Source of the DNA: Heterohyrax brucei
Lineage: Eukaryota; Chordata; Mammalia; Hyracoidea; Procaviidae
Assembly: GCA_028571685.1 (NCBI GenBank)
Contig: CM053162.1
Location: forward strand, 48,828,851-48,892,850
DNA: 64,000 bases
Direction: 5' to 3'
A program made the translations under genes and the position numbers. The stretch's first letter is position 1. Each line of letters starts with the position of its first letter. This document shows positions 35,869 to 46,068 of this stretch, one piece after another. Below the pieces are notes generated by a model, which did not search any database, had not been told where the DNA came from, and saw only the letters and a program-made list of their open reading frames with translations.

Positions 35869-36556
35869 TTGAAGAACCTACTGATGAAGATCAAAGACTA
35901 GTGCCCTCAGTATGGATTACATCTTAATATAAAGAAAACAGAAATCTGACAGCTGGATCAATAAGCAATATCATAATAAATGGAGACAAGATTAAGGTTG
36001 TTAAGGATTTCATCTTACTAGGGTCTGCAATCAACACCAATAGAAGCAGCAGTGAGGAAATCAAATGATGTCTGCATTGGGCAAATCCACTGCAGAAGAC
36101 CTCTTTAAAATGTTAAAAAAACAAATATGTCACCTTGAGGACTAAGGTGTGCCCACAACCCAAACCATAATGTTTTCAATCACCTCATATGCATGCGGAA
36201 GCTGGCAATGAATATTCAATGCAACATGGACTGCCAGAAGAATGAACAAATCTGTATGGAAGAAATATAGCTGGACTCTTCCTTGAAAGAGAGGGTGGTG
36301 AGTCTTTGTGTCACGTACTTCTGATGTATCATCAGAAGGGACCAGATCCTGGAGAAGGGCATCATGCTTGGTAAAGTAGAGGGTTAGTGAAGAGGTGGAA
36401 GACTCTTGATGGGATGGATTGACCCAATGGCTGCAACACTAGACTCAAACACAGCAAGGATTGTGAGGATGACACAAGTCTGGGCAGAGTTTCATTCTTT
36501 ATACATGTAGTCTCTGTGAGTGGAATCAGCTTGATAGGGCCTAGCAACAACAATGT
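35869..36556 (+). mobile_element. RTE 3' fragment
   Basis: Sense RTE: starts in the region just after the RT active site (gatgaagatcaaagact) and runs to the standard end gggcctagcaacaacaa. Also lies within the L1M host, which resumes at 36557. Confidence 0.85.
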
Positions 36557-36659
36557 AAGCACACCTCAAACACTGGAATACATGTTTAAAGAGGATAAAT
36601 TTTTATGCTACATACACTATGTCTCAATAAAAATATTAGGAAAATGTTAATTTGATGAT

Positions 36660-37500
36660 AATAAAATTTAAAGCAGTACCATGAAAGTACATATAAATAG
36701 CTAAGAACTATTATCCACAATATGGAAATAACTCCTACAAATGATAAGGTGAAAGTAAAATATCCACCAGATAATGTAAATAAGATAGGAACTTAAATTT
36801 ATAGAAGAGGAAAACAGAAGAACTAGTAAACACAATCATCAGTGACAGGTTAATTAGGACAATAATGAGAAACTTCCCACATGTATTCAAGGAGCAATAT
36901 ATGAGAAAGTGTTGATAGCAAAACGTGGAAAAGCATTCTACTTTGTCCTACACGGTCCCTTTGGTTCAGAATCTACTCAGTGGTGGCAGATTTGGTTTTT
37001 TGGTTTGGAGTGATAAAAGAATTGAAAAATAAATTATACTATATTTATGCAATGAAATATAATGCTGCTATTAAAATGAATAAACTAGATCCATGTATCT
37101 GTGCGTGAATAAATCTCAAAATTTTATTAGCACGTTGAAAACAGTTCATCAAAGGATGTAGACAGTATTATAACATTTATGTGAAATTTAAAATTGCATT
37201 AATATACAATGTGCTATATAGCATATTGTTTGGGGTACATACTGAAGTAGTAAAAATATAAAGATTTTAAATCCAGAGGATTCACAGCATCATCAGTTTA
37301 GTGGTGAAATCTGGACAGGGAGGGAAATGAATGAATCAGGAGAAAGATACAGTGGGAGCTTCAGCTGTATCTGTCAGGCTTTACTTGCTTAAAAAAGTCA
37401 GAAAGAAATGTGACAAAGTGAAAAGAATTGTTAGATTTTGGTAATTGTGAAAAATAGATATCTTAAGTATGTTTTTTTGTACTTGATTGTCAACATGCTA
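36660..37500 (+). mobile_element. Second ancient L1M piece
   Basis: Best at 37020-37395: tgaaatataatgctgctatt, ctagatccatgtatctgtg, ataacatttatgtgaaattt, a late ORF2 to 3' UTR region. Contains a SINE remnant at 36935-37003. Confidence 0.55.
36935..37003 (+). mobile_element. AfroSINE 3' remnant
   Basis: Only the last ~70 bp: ctactttgtcctacacgg, then tcagaatctactcag and a ggttttttggttt tail. Confidence 0.7.
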
Positions 37501-38079
37501 GCCAATGATGATGTCATGCTTATATTTACATAACATAATAAGGTAAAATGTTTCATCCCAGATTTACCTGATATTTGCCTCTTTTTTCTTTGTTAAATTG
37601 CCTGCTTAAATCCTTTGGCTCTATTTCTAGTAGTATACACTCAGCGTATCAGTTAGGAATTTTGTTTAGCTGTGAACAGCACAGACCAGAGCATAGCATC
37701 TTGAAAAAATTAGGGGTTTTATTTTTTCATGCACAGTGACAAGTCCAAAAATAGAAAATCCACGGAAAAGTTGACATCTTGTACCTTTGCACACAGCTGT
37801 CCTTCTTATTCTTGGGTCGCAAGATGGCTGTGTTGCCTACAGCATCAAGTGTGTTTCAGGCAGGAAGTAGAAAGGCAAAGGATAAAATGTTGAGCACATT
37901 TTTGTGAGCTTTCCTGAGAAATCCCAAAGCTAGGTCATATGAACATTTCTCATCAAATAATTGAGTTTTGTATATCCATCACCTTGCCATCGTCAAACTG
38001 GGGTTCTGTAGGTAGAAATACGGGCATAGATCTTGAGAAGAGCTAGTAGACTTTCACCCATGGCAATAATGTTGATGAT
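37501..38079. other. No gene or repeat recognised
   Basis: AT-rich; nothing assigned. Confidence 0.4.
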
Positions 38080-38307
38080 GATCATCATCATTATAATTAT
38101 AGTGCTTACATTTACTGAGTTTGTGCGAGCTGTGAGACACTGATATACCAAGGATGTGAAACCTTACTGAGTTGTTTGTACAGTGCTGCCAGTGTAAGTG
38201 CACAGTGGCAAGTTTGTGAACTTAGTAGTCAGACCTCGTGTTACATGCCAAGTCTGTCTGTGTGCTTTGTATATTTTCCTTGTTTAATCTTCACTATAAA
38301 TCCTAAG

Positions 38308-38467
38308 GGAAACCTGGGGACATAGTAGTTAGTGCTATGCTTGCTAACCATAAGGTCAGCAGTCCAAATTTGCCAGGTGCTCCTTTGAAACTCTACAGGG
38401 TAAGTATTTTCTGTCCTATAGGGTTGCTATGAGTTGGAATTGAGTCAATGGCAATGGGATTTTGGGG
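38308..38467 (+). mobile_element. AfroSINE
   Basis: Head gggaaacctggggacatag; ends caatggcaatgggattttgg. 13 bp upstream of another sense copy. Confidence 0.9.
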
Positions 38468-38480
38468 AGTGTATAATTCT

Positions 38481-38668
38481 AAGAGAACCCCCAGTGACAC
38501 TAAGTAGTTAAGCATTCAATTGCTAACCAAAAGATTGGCAGTTCAAATTCATCATCAGCTTCTGGAAAACCGTATAAGGCAGCTCTACTCTGTTCTATAC
38601 ATCTACACAGTGTTCTTTTCTTTTTTTCACTATGAGTCAGAATAAGCTTATTGGCAGTGGGTTTTCTT
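38481..38668 (+). mobile_element. AfroSINE with small internal insertion
   Basis: About 30 extra bases with a T-rich part (38602-38628) sit between the ctgttctatac part and ctatgagtcagaataagc. Confidence 0.88.
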
Positions 38669-38730
38669 GTAAGCCTAAGAGATAAGTACTCCTTATTAGA
38701 ACTAATTTAAAGATGAGGAAATTGCTACTC

Positions 38731-38778
38731 AGTAGGATTGCAGTGAGTCAGGGTCAATCCAACCACAATGAGTTTTTT
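38731..38778 (+). mobile_element. AfroSINE 3' remnant
   Basis: Only ggattgcagtgagtcagggt and a T-rich tail remain. Confidence 0.55.
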
Positions 38779-38794
38779 TACCCAAAGGGTTTGT

Positions 38795-39845
38795 GGTGGT
38801 TGTTGTTAGGTACCATCAACTTAGTTCCAACTCATAGCAACTATATGCACAACAGAGTGAAACACTGCCCAGTCTTGTGCCATGCCCACAATTGTTTTTA
38901 TGCTTAAGCACATAATTGCAACCATTGTGTCAATCCATCTCTTTGAGAGTCTTCCTCTTTTTCACTGACCCTTCACTCTACCAAGCATGATGTCCTTCTC
39001 CAGGGGACTCATGCCTCCTGACAACATGTGCAAAGTATCTAAGATGCAGTCTCACCAGTTGTACTTCTTCCAGAATGGATCTGTTTGTTCTTTTGGCAGT
39101 CCATGGTACATTCAGTGTTCTTCTCCAACACCACAATTCAAAGGTGTCGGTTCTTCTCTCCTCTTTACTCATTGCCCAGCTTATGCATGTATATGACATG
39201 ATTGAAAATGCCATCACTTGGGGCAGGGGCACCTTATTCTTCAAGATGACATCTTTACTTTTCAGTACTTTAAAGAAGTCCTTCACAGCAGATTTTCCAA
39301 ATGCAATGTGTCTTTTGATTTGTTGACTGTTACCTCCATGCCAAGCCAAGCCAAGTGCGGTCGAGTCGGATCCGACTTCCATAGGTGTTGATTATAGAAC
39401 CAAGTAAGAGGAAATCCTCAACAACATCAATCCTTTCTCCATTCAGTATCATGCTGCTTACTGGTCCAGTTGTGAGGATTTTTGTTTTCTTGATATTGAG
39501 GCACAATCCATACTGAAGGCTGTGGTCTTTGATCTTCATCAGTGTTTCAAATCCTCTTCACTTCCATCAAGCAAGGTTGTGTCATCTGAATAACACAAGT
39601 TGTTAATGAGTCTTCTTTTGATCTTGATGCCTTGTTGTTCTTCATATAGTTCAACTTCTCTGATTATTTGCTCAGCATACAAATTGAAAAGGTATGGTGA
39701 AAGGATACAACCCTGATGCACACCTTTCCTGACCTTAAACCATGCTGTGTCCCCTTGTTCTGTTCATGCAACCACCTTTTGATCATGTACAGATTCCTTA
39801 AGAACACAATTAAGTGTTCCGGAATTGCCATTCTCCAAAATGAAT
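38795..39845 (-). mobile_element. RTE LINE, 3' third, antisense
   Basis: Starts with the complement of the RTE tail (ttgttgttaggtaccatc) and runs upstream into the RT. On the - strand the RT core reads QGCILSPYLFNLYAEQII (39661-39714) and the active-site box is CYSDD where RTE usually has YADD (near 39585-39600). The part coding RRTLNVPWTAKRTN lies near 39110. 5' truncated at 39845. It faces a sense RTE at 40121 across 275 bp. Confidence 0.88.
39340..39377 (-). mobile_element. Possible 38-bp SINE stub within RTE
   Basis: gccaagccaagccaagtgcg followed by gtcgagtcggatccgact looks like the complement of an AfroSINE tail and last bases. It interrupts otherwise continuous RTE sequence and is flanked by tccat on both sides, a possible 5-bp duplication. 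Confidence 0.5.
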
Positions 39846-40120
39846 AACACACTGACAAACCAAAGGGTTTAGATGGAATTAACTAGTTGAAGGTCATATC
39901 TTGATGTAATGAGAACTTGAGTCAGTCTCTCTGGCTTCAAAGCTGACCAACCAATCTGGCTTGCCTGGACTGACCTGATTTTACCACTGAAAGTCTCACA
40001 TCCCAGGAAACCAGTCAGTCCTGTGACAGTTGACTACCCACTGAAGCGCAAACAACATATGCATTCAATTAAAGTTTGCTGAGTGGTCAATTTCATCAGT
40101 ACTATTATTTTTCCCCTCAT
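39846..40120. other. Spacer between the two RTE copies
   Basis: No repeat recognised. The - strand frame 39664-39858 belongs to the RTE on its left. Confidence 0.4.
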
Positions 40121-42562
40121 GTGTCTGTCAGTTTGTTGCACTGTGGGGACTTGTGTGTTGCTATAATCCTTAAAGAAATTGAAAAATTTTACTAACTTCT
40201 GAAGTCTGAAATTGATCAAGCACACAATCAGGATGCATAGATAATTACTGGATTCAGGAATGCAAAAGCTGGAAACAAGAAGGCTTGTCATTGGAAAATT
40301 TAGTCTTGGTGGTAGAAACAATGACAGAGGTCACACGATAGAATTTTGCAAGACCAATTTATTCTTCATAGACGGTGACTGTGTGAGTCAATCTCACCAG
40401 ATCGAATACATAAGAATCAAATGGACTATATCGGTAGAAAGAGACAACGGAGAAGCTTAATGTCCTCTGTCAGAATAAGCCTAGGGTCAGACGGCAGAGC
40501 AGACCATCAATTGCTCATATGCAAATTCAATCTGAAACTGAAGAAAATTAGAAATTCTGTGAGAGCTATTTTAGGATCTTGAGTATATCATACCAGAATT
40601 TAGAGACCATCTCAAGAATAAATTTGACAACTTTAACAGTAAGGACTGATGGCCAGATGAGTTGCGGAATGATGTAGTGGGCATCATGCTTGAGGAAATC
40701 AAGAGATTATTAAAAAGACAAAAAAAAAAAAAAATGTCAGAAGAGACTTTGAAATTTGTTCTCCAACAATGAGTAGCTAAAACTGGGGGAACAAATGATG
40801 ACGTGAGATAGTTGAAGGTTCCAAAGGAAAACTTGCAAAATGAAGTATTACAATGGAGACAGAAAACCGAAAGGGAAGAATATCCTTTGCATTTCTGAAG
40901 ATGAAAGAACTAAAGAAAAAATTCAAGGCTTTAGTTGCAATATTGAAGGATTCTACTGGGGAAAATATTATGCAGAAGGCATCAAAAGAAGATGGCAGGA
41001 ACATCCATCACTGTACCAAAAAGAGCTGGTCAATGTTTAGCCATTTCAGTAGGTAGCGTATGGTCAGGAGCTGTGGTACTGAAAGGAAAGTCCAAGCTGT
41101 AGTGGAAGCACTGGCAAAAACAAGGCTCCAGGAATTGCTGGAGTACCAGTTGAGATGTATCAACAAATGGATGCCAAGCTGGAAGTCCTCACTCATTTAT
41201 GCCAAGAAATTTGGAAAACAGCTGGCCAACCGACTGGAAAAGGTCTGTACCCATGCCTATTTCCAAAGGAAGGTGGATCCAACTGAATGCAGAAATTATT
41301 GAATAATATCATTAATATCACATTCAAGTAAAATTCTGCTAAAGATCATTCAAAAGCGACTGCAGCAGTGTATTGATAGGAAACTGTCAGAAATTCAAGC
41401 CAGGTTCAGGAGAGGCCTTGGAACCAGGGATGTCATTGATGATGTCAGATGGATGCTGCTTAAAAGCATAGCATATCTGAAGGATGTTTATCTGTGTTTT
41501 CTTGGCTATGCAAAGGCAATTGACTATGTGAATCATGACAAATTATGGATAATATTGCAAAAGATAGAAACTGCTAAACACTACATTATACTCATGAGGA
41601 ACCTGCCATGGATCAAGATGCAGTTGTTCAAATAGAACAAGGGGATGCTGTGTAATTTAAAGTCTCAAAAGGTATGCTTCAAGGTTGTCTGCTTTCACCA
41701 TACTTGTTCAATTTGTCTGCTGAGCAAATGATATGAGAATCTGGACTATATGAAGTGGAATGCATTATCAGAACTGGATGAAGACTCATTAATTAGCAAC
41801 CCTTGTTACGAGGTGACACAAACTTGCTTGCTGAAAGTGTAGAGGACTTGAAGCACTTATTGATGAAGATCAAAGACCATGGTCTTCAGTATGGATTATA
41901 CCTCAAAGAAAACAAAAATCAAAATAATTGGAACAATAAGCAACACCATGATAAACGAGAAAAACCTTGAAGTTGTCAAAGATTTCATTTTACGTGGATC
42001 CACAGTCAACCGCCACTCAAAGCAGCAGTCAGGAAACCAAAAGATGCACCACGTTGGGCAAATCTGCTGTAAAGAGTTAAAAAGCAAAGATGTCACCGGA
42101 AGACCAAGGTGCACCTGACCCAACTCATGGCATTTTCAAGCACCTCATACGCATGGGAAAGCTGGAAGATGGATAAGGAAGAGCAAAGAAGAACTGACAC
42201 CTCTGAATTGTGTTGTTGAGGAATATTGAACATACCATGGACTACCAAAAGAAGGAGCAACTCTGTCTTGGAAAAAGTACAAGCAGAATGCTTCTTAGAT
42301 GCAAGATGGAGAGGTTATGTCACATATGCTTTGAACATGTTATCAGGAGGCATTGATCCCTGGAGAAGGAAACCATGCTTCATAAATTAGAGGGTCAGTG
42401 AAAAAGAGGAAGACTCTCAACGAGATGAGTTGACACAGTGGCTGCAACAGCGGGCTCAGGCATAATAATGATTATGAGAACAGTGTAGAACCAGGTGGTA
42501 TTTCATTCTGTCATACACAGGGTTGCTATGATTTGGAACCAACTCTGTTGCATGTAGCAACA
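40121..42562 (+). mobile_element. RTE LINE, near full-length, inactive
   Basis: A 2.44-kb sense copy of a BovB-type RTE, about three quarters of the full length I would expect. It has the 5' start (ctgtcagtttgttgcactgt), then a jump into the endonuclease region near 40190 (tctgaagtctgaaattgatc). An endonuclease-end match ADHQLLICKF is near 40498-40530. The RT begins around 41090. YAKAIDYVNHDKLW lies near 41507-41550, where intact copies have FD; the region normally holding YADD (about 41800) is out of frame. It ends in the RTE tail (gtagcaacaacaacaac). Many stops and frameshifts; dead. Confidence 0.88.
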
Positions 42563-42604
42563 ACAACAACATAAATATTAAACACTTCCAGTATATTAAG
42601 GATA

Positions 42605-42792
42605 CTCTTTGCCATCCAGTTTGTTCCGACTCCCAGCAGCTCTATATGAGAGACTACAACTATTGGGTTTCCAAAGTTCTAAATCTTTATGGAAGGAGTC
42701 TGCCATGTCTGTTTTCATAGGAATGACTGGTGGGTCTGAATCACAGACCTTTCGATCAGCAGCTGAGCACTTAATAACTGAACCCCCAGGAC
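42605..42792 (-). mobile_element. AfroSINE, longer subtype
   Basis: Antisense; tctaaatctttatggaagga block, then acctttcgatcagcagctg. Starts 43 bp after the RTE end. Confidence 0.8.
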
Positions 42793-42794
42793 TC

Positions 42795-42858
42795 TTTGAA
42801 TCATTGTTGTTGTGTGCTGTCAAGTTCATTCCAACTCAGCTACTCTATGGGAATAACT
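42795..42858 (-). mobile_element. AfroSINE or RTE tail remnant
   Basis: ttgttgttgtgtgctgtcaag then ttccaactcagctac; truncated by the next SINE. Confidence 0.6.
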
Positions 42859-43013
42859 CAACCCACTGTTGTTGAGTTGCTTCCAACTCATCACAACCCT
42901 ATAGACAGGGTCAAACTGCCACATAGAGTTTCCGAGGAGTGCTTGCAGGATTTCAACTACTGATCTTCTGGTTAGCAGCTGTAGTGCTTAACCACTGCAC
43001 CATCAGGTTTTCC
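42859..43013 (-). mobile_element. AfroSINE
   Basis: Complete antisense copy, cccactgttgttgagttgct to caccatcaggttttcc. Confidence 0.92.
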
Positions 43014-43936
43014 CCATAGGAATAAAATCTTTAATTTTATTTTTTTTGACTTAAAAAAATATGTGTACAGATATTTTAAAGTTTTATATATCTAACTGTT
43101 TTCCTTTATGGTTTCCTCCTTTGCTTTTTTGTTTAGGTATTCTTCATATCCCACCTATGAAAGCTTATCTACATTTTATTCTGAGTCTTTTACAGTTTTA
43201 TATTTTACTTTATAATTCAAAGTAAAATGAGAATATGCAGGAATGGACAAAAATTTTATGCACATGTTCAGTTTTCCAGGTTTGGGTAAGTGTTTCAGAA
43301 CTGTAACCTTCTATGCTTGAAATATTCATCTCAGGAATTGATTTAAAATCCATAACTTAAGAGAATGAAAACTCTTTCCAATGCATTCCCAATGTGCGGA
43401 GCACATGTATCTGATCTGCAATCGGCAGGCATGTCAAAGTGTGTCAGCTCATTTTATATTCTTTTTAACTGTCCTTTGATTAAGGGAGCACTGTATCAAC
43501 TTATGTAAGCCTGCGGTCAAATCTACCTTCAAATTATTAGCACCTGTTGAGAAATGTCCTCCCTATTCTAAACACCAGTTCATCATGTCTTATTTGTAAT
43601 TCATTTGACAATTTTGATACATCATTATAAATACTATATGTGACTAACTCGTTACACTGAAGCTTTGTTCTTGCAATGTTGGTGAAAAATGTGAATTGCA
43701 TACTGTGTCACTGATACAGATGTTGTGGATATAGGCCAAGCAGGTGTACTGCTGGGCTGAAATAATAAATCATCTGTCCCAAATATCTTTATGTTGGAAA
43801 ACATGATGTCGTGAATGCTTATCTTATGCTGTTGAATCTGATTTTGTCTTCTAGCCAATGGAATTTAAAAAAGATAAAAATTCTGTGAATTTGCTGCCAC
43901 TGACAAGTAACTATTCAAAAATAAAATTATATTACC
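43014..43936. other. No gene or repeat recognised
   Basis: Very AT-rich; faint L1-like wording near 43140-43200 is too weak to call. Confidence 0.4.
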
Positions 43937-44108
43937 AAAAAAAAAAGACAAAAATCCTCACTGCTGTTGAGTTGATTCTGACTCATAGTGACCTTATAGT
44001 ACAGAGTAGAACTGCCCCATAGGGTTTCCAGGGAGCACCTGACAGATTTGAACAGCTGACCTTTTGGTTAGTAGACATAACATTAACCACTACATGACCA
44101 GGGTTCCC
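43937..44108 (-). mobile_element. AfroSINE
   Basis: Antisense, opening with an A-run (43937-43946) and ending gaccagggttccc. Confidence 0.92.
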
Positions 44109-44119
44109 AATTCTCTTAG

Positions 44120-44568
44120 CCAGGGATTGGCAAATGTTTTCCATAAAGGATCAAATTAAAAAACAAAAATGAAAAATCCTGTTGCTGTCAAGTTGACCGA
44201 TTCATGGTGACACCATGTGTGTCAGAGTAGAACTGTGCTCCATGAGGTTTTCAATGACTGTGATCTTACAGAAGTAGATTGTTAGATATTTTTTCTGTGG
44301 TGCTGCTGGGTGATTTCAAACCACCAATCTTTTGTTGAGTAACCAACCTCAAATTATTTGCCCTACTGAAGGACCTGGAGAGCACCAGATGACAACTATT
44401 GTAGACTTTGGGGGTTATAAGATCTGTTGCAACTACTCAGCTCTATAGTGAAGAAAGCAGTCATAGACAATATGTAAACAATTGACTATGACCATGTTCT
44501 TAAACTTGAGTTACATAAGCAAGTGGTCTGCCAAATTTGGCCTGTCGGCTATAGTTTAACAACCTGTG
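44120..44568 (+). mobile_element. hAT-Charlie-like non-autonomous DNA transposon, split by a SINE
   Basis: Starts ccagggattggcaaatgtt and resumes after the SINE, ending ggctatagtttaacaacctg. The two ends are inverted matches (cagggattggcaaa / tttaacaacctg). Internal strings tgttgcaactactcagctct and gtcatagacaatatgtaaac are typical of a common mammalian MER element with those TIRs. Subfamily not asserted. Confidence 0.7.
44160..44348 (-). mobile_element. AfroSINE, longer subtype
   Basis: Antisense; ttgctgtcaagttgacc start, then cagaagtagattgttagat block. Inserted close to the left end of the DNA transposon. Confidence 0.8.
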
Positions 44569-45239
44569 TATAATCAGAATTTATTTCTTCACAACTCATT
44601 TTTTTTTCTTCTTCTTACTTGAAATGTGGGAATCAGTTACTCTCCTGGAAAATATTAGACAAGTATCTCTATCACTGATACTTTTAAGACTTGGCCTTGG
44701 ATGCATTAAGATTGATTTGGAAAGCTCTTTGGAAACTCTTTGAAATATCATGACGTAAACATGGAATTGTTTGTAATGAACAGGTTCCACCAGTAACAAA
44801 ATGTTAGTTTCTCAAAGTTTTTTTGATATTAGTAGTCCATAACTTTCTTCCCAAACAAGTCCATCTATAGTCTACCAGAGAGCTGGGCATAGGGCTCAAG
44901 TTCAGTGGGGTCCAAGCTTGTAGGAAGGGAAGCATATGGGAGCCATATACTTGATAGAGTTTGTTTATATGTAATCACAAACATTGAATGCTCTAGGATT
45001 CTACATTATAAATCTGGGTGGCCTCTCTTATCACATGTAATGTTCACATCCTGAAGGCAGCAAATGCAAGGTTCCTCTTCAATATCATTTCTTCATTCTT
45101 TATGAAATCAAGATAACAAAAATTTTGACTTCTGATTTGGTGAATTCTCCCATGGTACAGATTGAAACCTGTGTGTTAATTTCTGAGCAGTTGTCACTGG
45201 TAACATTTCCAAACTCAATAGAATTTTCAGGGATAGATA
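44569..45239. other. No gene or repeat recognised
   Basis: Unassigned. The 67-residue - strand frame ends in poly-Lys from a T-run, a chance frame. Confidence 0.45.

Positions 45240-45282
<43 letters not shown>
45240..45282 (+). repeat. (TG)n microsatellite
   Basis: About 21 perfect TG units. Confidence 0.97.
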
Positions 45283-45285
<3 letters not shown>

Positions 45286-45287
45286 TC

Positions 45288-45441
45288 TTGTCCCTGTTGC
45301 TGTCATGTTGATTCCAGCTCAGAGACTCTGTAGGACAGAGTAGAATTGCCGCTTAGGGTTTCCAAAGAGCAGCTTGTGGATTTGAACTGAAGACCTTTTG
45401 GTTAGCAGCTGAGCTCTTTAAGCACTATGGCACCAGGGCTC
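45288..45441 (-). mobile_element. AfroSINE
   Basis: Antisense; directly follows the TG run, which lies at its tail end. Confidence 0.92.
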
Positions 45442-45476
45442 CTTACATGCATCTGTGATATTGTGCGATGTATGTG

Positions 45477-45478
<2 letters not shown>

Positions 45479-45511
<33 letters not shown>
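45479..45511 (+). repeat. (AC)n microsatellite
   Basis: About 16 AC units, complementary to the TG run 200 bp upstream. Confidence 0.97.
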
Positions 45512-45513
<2 letters not shown>

Positions 45514-45690
45514 CAGAAACCCTGGTGGTGTAGTAGGTTAAGTGCTACATCTGCTAACCAAAAGAGAGGCAGTACAAATCTACCAGGCACTCCTTGGAAA
45601 GTCCATAGGGAAGACTCTATATATTCTGACCTCTAGAGTCATTATGAGTCAGACCCGACTCGATGGCAGTGGGTTTGGTTTGGTTTTGCT
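45514..45690 (+). mobile_element. AfroSINE
   Basis: Sense; cagaaaccctggtggtgtag start, good tail with ggtttggtttggttttg. Inverted relative to the SINE at 45288. Confidence 0.93.
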
Positions 45691-45872
45691 CTTATATATA
45701 TATTATATATAAAATATATATGTATGCATACGTAGATCACATGAATACACATATATGATGTATATGTATACATACACACATGTATGCATATATCATATAT
45801 GTATACACATATCATACACATGTATATATGTATGTATATATATGATATATATGTAGTAGATAATATACATGT
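45691..45872. repeat. AT/AC-rich alternating repeat
   Basis: Long run of atatat, acatat and atgtat units, alternating purine-pyrimidine. Confidence 0.9.
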
Positions 45873-45875
45873 ATC

Positions 45876-46068
45876 ATTCCCTGTGGTGCTGATGTGCTCA
45901 GCTGCTAACTGAAAGGTTAAAGGCTCAAGTTCACCCAGAGATACCTCAGAAGAAAGGCCTAGTGATTAAAAAAAATCCGTCCTTGAGAACCCCATGCAAC
46001 ATGGATCTAGTCTAACACACGTGAGGTCACTGTGAGTTGGAATCTACTCCATAGCAACTGGTAACTGG
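45876..46068 (+). mobile_element. AfroSINE, longer subtype
   Basis: Sense; ttccctgtggtgctgatgtg head, cagaagaaaggcctagtgat block, gagttggaatctactcc end. Confidence 0.85.

Larger units (their letters stand above)
29150..36650 (+). mobile_element. Ancient L1M host, heavily interrupted
   Basis: Pieces of an old sense L1M ORF2 and 3' UTR at 29150-29287, 29449-29607, 31027-31154, 34976-35705 and 36557-36650. Clues: agaaactcagaaacagacc (29170), gacaactggatgtctgtg (31060), ctagtcatgaaggaagcac (35036), ggaatattattcagctataa (35420), acactatgtctcaataaaa (36625). Between them lie an AfroSINE, two antisense L1s, a sense L1 3' end, a SINE and an RTE tail. The order is mostly consistent with one host; the 31027-31154 piece is out of order, so a rearrangement or a second copy is possible. 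Confidence 0.6.
38080..38732 (-). repeat. MIR remnant split by two AfroSINEs
   Basis: Antisense MIR-like pieces: agtgcttacatttactgagt (38101), gtgctttgtatattttcc (38262) and, after the SINEs, taagtactccttattagaac and agatgaggaaattgctactc (38684-38732). They follow MIR order. Confidence 0.55.
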
